A stretch of DNA of 8,650 nucleotides from CAZMCC01 sp964564695. Lineage in GTDB: Bacteria > Planctomycetota > Phycisphaerae > Phycisphaerales > UBA1924. Position 1 is the stretch's first letter, and each line of letters starts with the position of its first letter. The notes beneath the pieces are model-generated. The model saw nothing but the letters and a program-made list of their open reading frames with translations, was not told the DNA's origin and did not search any database. This document shows positions 1-6,164 of this stretch, in pieces. The stretch is taken from contig CAZMCC010000127.1 of assembly GCA_964564695.1 (NCBI GenBank), positions 1 through 8,650 of the forward strand, written 5' to 3'. The translations under genes and the position numbers were made by a program.

Positions 1-53
1 GCCGCGCACGGAAGTCGCTCGATATGGTGGAATCTGTGTGAAACACTACACTA

Positions 54-80
54 GCGCCCTGCCACGGGTGCCCCCGTTTC
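54..80 (+). terminator. Hairpin element, copy 1 (possible terminator of an upstream gene)
   Basis: ACGGG (64-68), loop TGCC, then CCCGT (73-77) form a perfect five-pair stem followed by a short TTTC. An overlapping alternative stem pairs GCGCCC (54-59) with GGGTGC (66-71), with one G-T wobble. The same two-way hairpin recurs at 798-824 with about three differences. There is no long T run, so intrinsic termination is only a guess. It could equally be a dispersed intergenic repeat or a leader structure of the gene starting at 156. Confidence 0.4.
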
Positions 81-155
81 GCTGAAATCCCAGGCCAATC
101 GGCCCCCTCCCGGAACCGTGCGCCCTCATCCGCGTCAGATTCCACTGGAGGCCCC

Positions 156-782
156 ATGCGCACACCCCGAATCGCGGCCCTCACCGCCGCCCTCACGCTC
201 ACGGCCTTCGCCCTCACCCTCCTCGCCACCGCACCGCGGCAAGCCGCGCAGGAAGGCCCGTCCATCCCGCAGCTCCGCGCCCGCGACACCGGCACCACGC
301 TCCTGCTCACCTACTCACGCACCTCCCCCACCGCTCCCCAGAAAACCACCGAAACCCCCGGCCTCGTCTTCGCTCTCTGGGACGACGGCTGGGCACTCGC
401 CCGCCGCGACCTCCGCGCCGACCACGGCCAGTTCGTCGCCCTCCGCTTCCCCAAGGACGCCCTCGACCGCATGCGAGCCGCCATCGCCAAAAGCGGCGTC
501 GAATCCCCCGACCTCCAGGGCCTGGGCATGATGCCCGACCAGCCCTTCGCGACGCTCAAGGTCCGCACCGCCGCCGGCGTCCGCACCCTCGTGTGGGACG
601 AGCACCTCACCCCCGCCCTCACCGAAGCCCCCGACCGCCGCGCCTCGCTCGCCATGTGGACCGCCTGCACCTCCATCGTGCTGAGCGAAACCCCCGAGGA
701 AATCCTCAACGAGCGCACCGCCCTCAAACTCCGCATCTTCCGCGGCCTCAACCCCCTCAAGCCCGAAGAGTGGCCTCAATAA
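156..782 (+). CDS. Exported protein of unknown function
   Basis: 208 residues. The start is supported by GGAGG at 147-151, four bases before the ATG. Residues 1-4 are basic (MRTPR), residues 7-26 are strongly hydrophobic (Ala/Leu/Thr), and a small-residue stretch follows, so this looks like a Sec signal peptide with cleavage near residues 25-32. The mature part (~175 residues) has no recognisable catalytic motif. It has alternating beta-like stretches (GTTLLLTYSR, LVFALWDDGWALARR, FATLKVRTAAGVRTLVWDEH) and a C-terminal helical part, suggesting a small globular periplasmic or surface domain. It converges on the beta-helix gene across a 106-base gap that contains repeat elements. Codon use is strongly C/G-ending like the rest of the chromosome. 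The competing frames here have implausible Pro/Arg/Ser-rich products. I do not recognise the family; export is fairly secure, function is not. Confidence 0.75.
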   Translation: MRTPRIAALTAALTLTAFALTLLATAPRQAAQEGPSIPQLRARDTGTTLLLTYSRTSPTAPQKTTETPGLVFALWDDGWALARRDLRADHGQFVALRFPKDALDRMRAAIAKSGVESPDLQGLGMMPDQPFATLKVRTAAGVRTLVWDEHLTPALTEAPDRRASLAMWTACTSIVLSETPEEILNERTALKLRIFRGLNPLKPEEWPQ

Positions 783-824
783 GAGCCGGAAGCGGCAGCG
801 CCCGGCCACGGGCGCTCCCGTTTC
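779..824 (+). terminator. Hairpin element, copy 2, at the 3' end of the exported-protein gene
   Basis: Begins at the TAA stop of the 156-782 gene. GCGCCCG (798-804) and CGGGCGC (809-815) form a perfect seven-pair stem with a GCCA loop. The overlapping pair ACGGG (808-812) / CCCGT (817-821) offers a mutually exclusive second stem followed by TTTC. It resembles the element at 54-80, and its upstream half (ATAAGAG, CCGGA, AGCGG) is repeated in inverse orientation at 851-885. Its position between two convergent genes fits a transcription end site, but a proper U tract is missing. Confidence 0.45.
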
Positions 825-850
825 AGCGACATCTCCGGACCAACGGCCGC

Positions 851-885
851 CGCCGTGGCCCGTCGCTTCCGCTCCGGACTCTTAT
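851..885 (-). repeat. Inverted relative of the 779-814 element, 3' of the beta-helix gene
   Basis: Read on the minus strand, this begins a few bases after the TGA of the beta-helix gene. It follows the plus-strand element block by block: ATAAGAG, CCGG, AGCGG, AGCG and GGCCACGG all appear in the same order, with one inserted T and one missing A. The two arms could pair into a long imperfect stem with the 798-821 hairpin in its loop. It may act as a bidirectional terminator or be a pair of dispersed repeats. Confidence 0.45.
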
Positions 886-888
886 CGC

Positions 889-2172
889 TCAATACACCAC
901 ATTCGCCGTCGGATCCGTCGACCCCACCCCCGCTCCACCGGTGCTCCCGTTGATCGCCCCGCTGTTGGGCGCCGTCACGATCACCCCCACCTTGTTGTTC
1001 GCGACGATGACGAAGTTCGTGGCGTTCCCAGTCGCCAGATTGCGAACGACGAGGTTGTTCGGCGCGTCGACCAGGATACCCCGGTTGCCGAACGACACCG
1101 TGTTCGACTCGACGACGCAGCTGCTCCCCGTGATGTGGACGTTCGCGCCGCCGTTGATGTTGCAGGTGTTGAACATGACGCGGGCCTCAGACGCGGCGTT
1201 GATCCCGTCCAGCACGTTGAACACCACCGTGCACCGCTCGACCGTCGCCGGGGAGACGCCGTCGAGGCTGGTGACCTGGATGCCGTGCTGCTGGTTGCGT
1301 GACGACTCGCACTGGCTGAAGACGCAGCCCGAGTCGAGCACGCTCTGCGCATACGCCTGGAATCCGGAGCCGAGGTTGTCCTTGCTGGCGCACCCGATGA
1401 ACACGCCGTGGCCCAGCTGCGCGAAGCCGTTGAAGCCGTTGGCGCTGGCGACGCAGTTCGTGACGCTCGCGCCCGCGAGCAGCGAGAACCCGTTGTCGCC
1501 GTTGCCGACCGACGAGCACCCCTCGACGACGCTGTTCGACCCGACCCCGGTGACCACCCCGGCCACGATCCCGTTCTGGCCGTTGCCCAGCGACTGGCAC
1601 GACCTGATCGTCCCCATCTCCGTGACCCAGATCCCGTTGAGCCCGTTCGTCACCGCCGTGCACCCCTCGACGAGGGCGGTCTTCTCGATGAAGATGCCGT
1701 GCCCGACGTTGTCGCGCGTGTGAACCCCCACCACGCGGAGTCCGTCCGCGACCCCGCCCGTCAGCGCGATCCCGTCCCCGCCGAACCCCTGCACCGACCC
1801 GTTCATGATCGTGATGCTGATCGCGAACGCGGTGCTCCTGATCCCGCTGAACGGCCCCGGCGCCGTGCACAGCACCGTGAACCCGTTGAGGTCGAGCGTC
1901 ACGTTCTGCGCCGCGATCTCGATCCCCATCATTTTCGGCGAATCGCAGACGACGTTCCCCGTCAGGTAATACGACCCGCTCTGCGTGATCCTGAAGAAGC
2001 TGTCGTCGTCCCCCGGCGTGTTCGTCGCATTCACCGCCGCCCGCGGCTCGACCTCCGCCAGCGGCTTGGCCGTCGGCGCGATCGGCCCCGCCGGCGGATT
2101 CAGCGGACCCGCGAGGGCCCCCGCGGCAACAACGCTCGACAGAACAATGACGCACCAGTGGGCAGATCGCAT
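889..2172 (-). CDS. Secreted right-handed parallel beta-helix repeat protein
   Basis: About 427 residues from the ATG at 2172, preferred because GGAG lies six bases upstream and the product then begins with a clean signal peptide (MRSAHWCVIVLSSVVAAGALA, cleavage near A21-G22). An ATG at 2184 adds four residues and also has a purine-rich GAGGGG upstream. After a linker, FFRITQSGSYYLTGNV and ITLDLNG-like text (NVTLDLNGFTV) start the solenoid. Roughly eight coils of 20-25 residues follow, each with the signature Cys-x(4-5)-N-x(3)-G-I/F (for example VEGCTAVTNGLNGIWV, IRSCQSLGNGQNGIV, VEGCSSVGNGDNGF). The final segment, NRGILVDAPNNLVVRNLATG, is the characteristic end of a NosD/pectate-lyase-like family that is common in planctomycetes. 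The exact substrate is unknown; polysaccharide binding or cleavage, or a purely structural surface role, are both possible. No catalytic residues can be assigned. A weak promoter candidate lies at 2211-2238. Confidence 0.85.
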   Translation of the reverse strand: MRSAHWCVIVLSSVVAAGALAGPLNPPAGPIAPTAKPLAEVEPRAAVNATNTPGDDDSFFRITQSGSYYLTGNVVCDSPKMMGIEIAAQNVTLDLNGFTVLCTAPGPFSGIRSTAFAISITIMNGSVQGFGGDGIALTGGVADGLRVVGVHTRDNVGHGIFIEKTALVEGCTAVTNGLNGIWVTEMGTIRSCQSLGNGQNGIVAGVVTGVGSNSVVEGCSSVGNGDNGFSLLAGASVTNCVASANGFNGFAQLGHGVFIGCASKDNLGSGFQAYAQSVLDSGCVFSQCESSRNQQHGIQVTSLDGVSPATVERCTVVFNVLDGINAASEARVMFNTCNINGGANVHITGSSCVVESNTVSFGNRGILVDAPNNLVVRNLATGNATNFVIVANNKVGVIVTAPNSGAINGSTGGAGVGSTDPTANVVY

Positions 2173-2210
2173 GGCTCTCTCCATCCGCCACCCCTCACCG
2201 ACGCATGTTT

Positions 2211-2238
2211 ACCTTACAGCACGGCCCCGCGAAGGCAA
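2211..2238 (-). promoter_or_regulatory. Weak promoter candidate for the beta-helix gene
   Basis: On the minus strand TTGCCT (2233-2238) and TAAGGT (2211-2216) are 16 bases apart, with the likely transcript start about 30 bases upstream of the chosen ATG. Matches to the sigma-70 consensus are 4 of 6 and 3 of 6, so this is little better than chance. Planctomycete promoters often deviate from that consensus. Confidence 0.2.
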
Positions 2239-2324
2239 CGCAACACACCTGCGCCGGCGACTTAAGTGAGCTGCGCGCGAAGTTGGGGGGTTGCCGTCGC
2301 CGGCAAGAACCGCCACAACGGCGC

Positions 2325-2359
2325 GAGCCCTGGCCCCTAGTCCCTGGCCCCTGACCCCT
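2325..2359 (-). repeat. Five tandem G-rich heptamers at the purM stop; potential G-quadruplex
   Basis: On the minus strand five 7-base units follow each other without gaps: AGGGGTC, AGGGGCC, AGGGACT, AGGGGCC, AGGGCTC. The last bases of the purM stop codon (TAG) overlap the first unit. Five runs of three or four G separated by three or four bases meet the usual intramolecular G-quadruplex pattern, so the purM transcript would carry this structure immediately after its stop. It could stall polymerase or protect the 3' end; that role is inferred. Confidence 0.7.
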
Positions 2360-3584
2360 ACTTCTCGATCACCTTCCCCGTCCCCTTCGTGATCTCGCCG
2401 ATCGTCCACACCGTCTCCCCCATCTTCGTGAGCTGCTCGGCCACGCTGTCCGCGAACGCCGGCTTCACGATCACGCAGTACCCCACACCCATGTTGAACA
2501 CGCGCCGCATCTCCGCGTCCTCGACGCCGCCGTGCCCCTGCAGGAACGTGAACACCGACGGCACCGGCCACGCCTTCGTGTCGATCACGGCGTCGACCCT
2601 CGGGTTCAGCGCCCGCTCGAGGTTCCCCGCCAGCCCCGACCCGGTGATGTTCGCCATCCCCGCGATGACCATCTTCACGCGATACGCCCGCAGCAGCTTC
2701 ACGATCGACTCGGCGTAGATGCGCGTGGGGGTGAGGAGGACCTTGCCAAGGGTGGCGCCTTGCGGTGGGGTGGGGGTGCCCGGGGTCGCCGGCTTTGCGG
2801 TGACCCCGGCTGAACGCCCGCCGCGCGCTGGCGCCTTCGTGGTTCCGTTGGTCCCCGCGTGCGCCGACGCCTTCCCCCGAGCTCGCGCTCGGGGCTCGTT
2901 CAATGCGGGCGCGGGGGGGGCCAGCTCCGGATACACCTTCTTCAGATCAAGCCCCGCGTGCTTCACGACCTTGCGCACCAGCGAGTACCCGTTCGAGTGA
3001 ATCCCGCTCGACGCAACCCCCAGCACCACGTCCTTCTTCTCCACGCGCACTGGATTGATCGCCCGCTTCAGCTCCACCACCCCCACCGCGAACCCCGCCA
3101 GATCAAACTCCCCCGGCGCATAAATGTCCGGCATCTCCGCCGTCTCGCCCCCCAAGAGCGCACACCCCGCCTGCCTGCACCCTTCCGCCACACCCCGCAC
3201 GATCTGGTCGAGCATCCCCCGCTCCACCTTCGACACCGCGATGTAGTCCAGGAAGAACAGCGGCTCCGCCCCCTGCACGATCATGTCGTTGATCGACATC
3301 GCCACGAGGTCGATCCCGACCGTCGAGTAATCCCCCGCCTCGCTCGCCAGCTTCACCTTCGTCCCCACGCCGTCCGTGCACGCCACCAGCACCGGGTCCT
3401 TGTAGTTCCGCTTGAACAGCCGCTCGTTGTAATCCAGCCGGAACAGCCCCGCGAACCCCCCGGGATTATCAATCACCCGCGGCGTGTACGTCCTTCTCAA
3501 AAGCCCCGACAGCGACTCCGTAAACGTGTCCTTCCCCTCAAGGTCCACGCCCGCACTCGCATACGTCAACCCGTTCTTCGCCAT
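2358..3584 (-). CDS. purM: Phosphoribosylformylglycinamidine cyclo-ligase (AIR synthetase), with a low-complexity insertion
   Basis: Closes the imidazole ring of FGAM to AIR using ATP, step five of de novo purine synthesis, in the cytosol as a dimer. The N-terminal half shows the family landmarks: SAGVDLEG (10-17), DGVGTKVKLA (71-80, nucleotide-binding glycine loop), MSINDMIVQGAEPLFFLDYIA (97-117) and GCALLGGETAEMP (140-152). GIHSNGYSLVR (194-204) and LTPTRIY (284-290) follow, then the C-terminal domain with ANITGSGLAGNL (311-322) and VFNMGVGYCVIV (362-373). At 408 residues it is about 60 longer than usual. The excess is a Pro/Ala/Gly/Thr/Arg-rich block at roughly 222-277, between the conserved YPEL and LGKVLLTPTRIY, containing a perfect DNA palindrome. 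The insertion sits in the loop between the two domains and keeps the frame, so the enzyme is probably functional. No strong Shine-Dalgarno precedes the ATG, but MAKNGLTYASAGVD is a typical family N-terminus. It stands alone, not in a pur operon. Confidence 0.95.
   Translation of the reverse strand: MAKNGLTYASAGVDLEGKDTFTESLSGLLRRTYTPRVIDNPGGFAGLFRLDYNERLFKRNYKDPVLVACTDGVGTKVKLASEAGDYSTVGIDLVAMSINDMIVQGAEPLFFLDYIAVSKVERGMLDQIVRGVAEGCRQAGCALLGGETAEMPDIYAPGEFDLAGFAVGVVELKRAINPVRVEKKDVVLGVASSGIHSNGYSLVRKVVKHAGLDLKKVYPELAPPAPALNEPRARARGKASAHAGTNGTTKAPARGGRSAGVTAKPATPGTPTPPQGATLGKVLLTPTRIYAESIVKLLRAYRVKMVIAGMANITGSGLAGNLERALNPRVDAVIDTKAWPVPSVFTFLQGHGGVEDAEMRRVFNMGVGYCVIVKPAFADSVAEQLTKMGETVWTIGEITKGTGKVIEK
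2875..2894 (-). repeat. Perfect palindrome inside the purM insertion (REP-like element)
   Basis: CCCCGAGC (2875-2882), loop TCGC, GCTCGGGG (2887-2894): an uninterrupted eight-pair GC stem. It is read in frame by purM as the peptide NEPRARARG (residues 229-237). From memory, similar Arg/Glu/Ala-encoding palindromes (AACGAGCC...GAGCG type) are widely dispersed in planctomycete genomes. That suggests a mobile short palindrome captured within a coding sequence; a genome-wide count was not possible here. Confidence 0.6.
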
Positions 3585-3620
3585 GCCCGCAGGATAGGAA
3601 CCGCGCTCCCGGGAAGAAGA

Positions 3621-3746
3621 TTCACCACGGAGGACACGGAGAACACGGAGAAAGGCAGGAGAAAGGCATGGATCTGATCAGGAGCAAGGCCCGCATTCTC
3701 TCCACTCCTGCATCATCTCCGTGTCCTCCGTGCCCTCCGTGGTGAA
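3621..3746. repeat. Inverted repeat with 9-base CACGGAG tandem arms
   Basis: The left arm (3621-3650) is TTCAC followed by CACGGAGGA, CACGGAGAA and CACGGAG. The right arm (3717-3746) is its reverse complement with two mismatches in 30. The 66-base spacer adds a second pairing, GCAGGAG (3655-3661) with CTCCTGC (3705-3711). The element fills the gap between purM and the zinc-ribbon gene (both on the minus strand), so it lies in the purM leader or promoter region and just after the stop of the neighbouring gene. CACGGAG-type repeats of this kind are known from many environmental bacterial genomes and are non-coding. It may be a MITE-like or REP-like insertion, or act as a terminator for the gene ending at 3762. 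Confidence 0.75.
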
Positions 3747-3761
3747 CGGCTTCTGTCTTCT

Positions 3762-5048
3762 CTACGGCCGCGGAAACCTCTTCCTCACCTTCTCCGCCGC
3801 CGCCTTCGCCGCCTCCCGCTCCGCCGCCGGCCGTTCCCCGTCATCCGCCGCCGCCTCCAGCGCCATCGCCAGCACCTCCCCGCTCCGCACCCGCCTCGTG
3901 TTCACCAGGTCGATCAGCCGCATGAACGCCTCCCCGCGCGTCTCGGTCACTCGCGCCGCGACCAGGTCGTCCACGCTCGCCCCGGCCGACGCGAGCACCC
4001 CGAACGCCGTCTTCATCGCCCGCGTGTCCCCCGTCACCGCTTCCTCGAGGATCTGCGGGTACAGCGCCCGCACATCCACCTCTTTGCTCGCGGGCGCGGC
4101 CGACATCAGCGCCTGCCGCCCCTCCGACGTCGTCTTCGCAAACGTCTCCTTGAGCAGCCCCGCGTGCTTGTGCCCATCGTTGAGCAGCGCCGCCGCGGCC
4201 GAATACAGCTCGTTGGCCATCACGCTCTCCCGCAGCGCCTTGGCCACCGTGTCCCGCGCCCACGCATGGTCAGGCACGAACCGGTGCAGCGCCCGCAGCG
4301 CCGGCTCGCGCGCCTGCCCCTCCAGCGCCACCGTGCAGAGCGGCTGGTAGAACCGCTCGTCGATGTCCGTCCGGTACAGCACCGCCTCGACCGCCATCCC
4401 CTGGTACCCAAGCTCCGGCTGCTTGATGAGCTTGAGCAGGTCGTCGCGCCCCGAATCACTCAACGGCCACTGCGCAAACGAATACGACAACACCACGCTC
4501 GGGTGCGTCCCCGACTGCATCATCGCCGCCCGGACCATCGCCGGCGTCGCCCCCGGCGTCATCGCCGCGAGCGCGGGATTCGCCGAGGTGTTGTTGCGCA
4601 GGAGCCACCACATGGCCGTGTCCATCACGCGCTTCTGCCGCTCGTGCGTCGTCGCCGCCGAGACCACTTCCGTGAACGCCGCGTTCGGATCGCTCGCGTA
4701 CACCCACAGCTCCACCTTCAGCCACATCGGCAGCAGGCCGAACCCGTCACGCTTGAGCGACGGCCACCCCCCCATCACCGCCCCCGCCGCGACGACCAGC
4801 GCCCCGAGCGTGGCAAACCACCAGCGCCGCCGCGTGCGGAACAGCCGCGACTCTTCCTTGGCCGTCTTCCCGCACTCCGGGCACGTGAGCCCCGGAGTCG
4901 CCGAGAGGTCGAACCAGCACTTCGTGCACCGCCGCCGCGTGTGCCCGCGCCCGAACCGGTCGCCCCACAGCGCCATCAGCACCACCGCGCCCCCCGCGGC
5001 ACTCAGCACGCTCCCCGACAGCAGATAGACGACCCCGATCCAGTTCAT
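3762..5048 (-). CDS. Two-TM zinc-ribbon membrane protein with alpha-helical repeat domain
   Basis: About 428 residues from the ATG at 5048, chosen because AGGA lies six bases upstream and the product then begins directly with a membrane segment (MNWIGVVYLLSGSVLSAAGG). The earlier ATG at 5096 would add 16 unconvincing residues. Order: TM helix ~3-26; a cytosolic ribbon with Cys41, Cys44, Cys56 and Cys59 (CTKC...CPEC), likely binding one zinc; a basic stretch; TM helix ~76-94 (WWFATLGALVVAAGAVMGGW). The remaining ~330 residues are rich in Ala, Leu, Arg and Glu in amphipathic helices resembling HEAT/Armadillo-like repeats (for example EPALRALHRFVPDHAWARDTVAKAL), ending in a basic tail (EKVRKRFPRP). 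By the positive-inside rule the ribbon would be cytosolic and the helical domain would follow TM2 outside. No enzyme motif is visible. It could be a scaffold or assembly factor; the function is unknown. Confidence 0.8.
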   Translation of the reverse strand: MNWIGVVYLLSGSVLSAAGGAVVLMALWGDRFGRGHTRRRCTKCWFDLSATPGLTCPECGKTAKEESRLFRTRRRWWFATLGALVVAAGAVMGGWPSLKRDGFGLLPMWLKVELWVYASDPNAAFTEVVSAATTHERQKRVMDTAMWWLLRNNTSANPALAAMTPGATPAMVRAAMMQSGTHPSVVLSYSFAQWPLSDSGRDDLLKLIKQPELGYQGMAVEAVLYRTDIDERFYQPLCTVALEGQAREPALRALHRFVPDHAWARDTVAKALRESVMANELYSAAAALLNDGHKHAGLLKETFAKTTSEGRQALMSAAPASKEVDVRALYPQILEEAVTGDTRAMKTAFGVLASAGASVDDLVAARVTETRGEAFMRLIDLVNTRRVRSGEVLAMALEAAADDGERPAAEREAAKAAAEKVRKRFPRP

Positions 5049-5141
5049 GCGACTTCCTCGCAGCGCCACTTTGGTGCCGCACTCCGACGGGAGCAAGCCT
5101 GGTCAGCGTATTCCGTTCGCATGGGCTATCCTCGCCGCGGC

Positions 5142-6164
5142 ATGAACGATATGGATCCGGTGGCCGAACTCATCAATCGGATCGACCTCTTCATTGCGGA
5201 GGAGGGGACAACCGCCGCTGGCATGCTGCCCCCTCTCATCTCCGACAAGATCCGCATAGTCATGGGCGATCCACGCCGCTTGAGCTATCCCGCTGCATTG
5301 GCGTTGCTCTTGGCGTATGGAACCGTTTCACCCACGCCGCTCGACCTCACGCAGGCCCCGCGAGGCGCGCGTGTCGCCGCAGTCAAGCTCGCCGAATCGC
5401 TCCAGGCTCGATTCATCCCGACTGTGAAGGACGCATTCCAGAACATCGGCAAGAACACAAAAAATCTGCTACGGGGCAATTTCGTCGAGTTTGAAGGCGT
5501 GCTCCAGTGGGCATCCACCGCGCCGCGCGGGCAATTAAGCGCCGCTCTAGATCTCGCGGCCAGTGCGCTCGCATCGATGGCTCGCCCAGTGTTCCCGATG
5601 CCAGAGTTGTCCCAACACAAGCTTACATTCGCCCGATTCATGGCGATCGTCGATGAGATGCTCGCCGTTCCATCGGAGGGCGCCCATGAGCAGTTTGCCT
5701 TTGCGGCGACGTTGGAGGCGCTCGTCACTCAAAGCGATCCCGCCCTGCGAGTAGACACCAAGCGGCTCAACGCTCCGGACCAATCCACAAAGCGCCCCGG
5801 CGACGTTCAGTTGTGCATGGGCGGCAGGCTGATGGAGGCGTATGAGATCACCGCAAACAACTGGGCAACCAAGCTCCCGGGCGCTGAGCAGGCGATTCGT
5901 GCGTTCGACCTCCCTCGAGTGACGATCGTCGCGAGTGGCGCCACGCCCGCTGACGCCGAACTGGCACGCCTTGCAGGCTCAACGGTGGATATCTCAGTTC
6001 TCGGCCTGCGCGAGACAGTCGCCGTCATGGCCGCAGCGCTCGACAAAGCGCACCGACTGCACGCCCTTCGGCGCTTGCACGAACTTCTTGATCGCAACCA
6101 ACCACGCGTCGAACGGACGAACAGCTATGTCGCGCTGCTCAATCGCCATGACGTGCGCCCCTGA
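5142..6164 (+). CDS. Candidate type II restriction endonuclease of the adjacent methylase
   Basis: 340 residues from the ATG at 5142; ATGs at 5121 and 5151 are in frame and none has a clear ribosome site. The frame stays open far upstream, but that stretch is antisense to the membrane-protein gene and yields Arg/Pro-rich nonsense. Role inferred from position: it converges on, and overlaps by 26 bases, a C5-cytosine methyltransferase next to vsr. The first ~200 residues are helical. A possible PD-(D/E)xK-type nuclease core follows: Glu183 in a helix (HEQFAFAATLEALV), then RVDTKRLNAPDQST, PGDVQL (Asp221), and after a hairpin turn EAYEITANNW (Glu235, Thr237 where Lys is usual, Lys244 nearby), then DLPRVTIVASG as a strand. 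This D...ExT arrangement is a variant, not a textbook match. It may belong to the SacI-like endonuclease family, but that is recollection at low confidence. Codon use is less GC-biased than its neighbours, fitting acquisition by transfer. Confidence 0.65.
   Translation: MNDMDPVAELINRIDLFIAEEGTTAAGMLPPLISDKIRIVMGDPRRLSYPAALALLLAYGTVSPTPLDLTQAPRGARVAAVKLAESLQARFIPTVKDAFQNIGKNTKNLLRGNFVEFEGVLQWASTAPRGQLSAALDLAASALASMARPVFPMPELSQHKLTFARFMAIVDEMLAVPSEGAHEQFAFAATLEALVTQSDPALRVDTKRLNAPDQSTKRPGDVQLCMGGRLMEAYEITANNWATKLPGAEQAIRAFDLPRVTIVASGATPADAELARLAGSTVDISVLGLRETVAVMAAALDKAHRLHALRRLHELLDRNQPRVERTNSYVALLNRHDVRP

Noticed and set aside
593..1723. Long plus-strand open frame across the beta-helix gene
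   Set aside because: It spans the end of one gene, an intergenic repeat region and the antisense of a convincing beta-helix protein; composition is not protein-like and no start signal is seen.
3621..3746. CRISPR array suggested by repeated CACGGAG units
   Set aside because: The units are 9 bases long with no unique spacers of constant length, and the two groups are inverted relative to each other.
4164..5120. Upstream extension of the endonuclease frame by over 300 codons
   Set aside because: It is opposite the membrane-protein gene, and its product is an Arg/Pro/His-rich string typical of GC-rich antisense frames.
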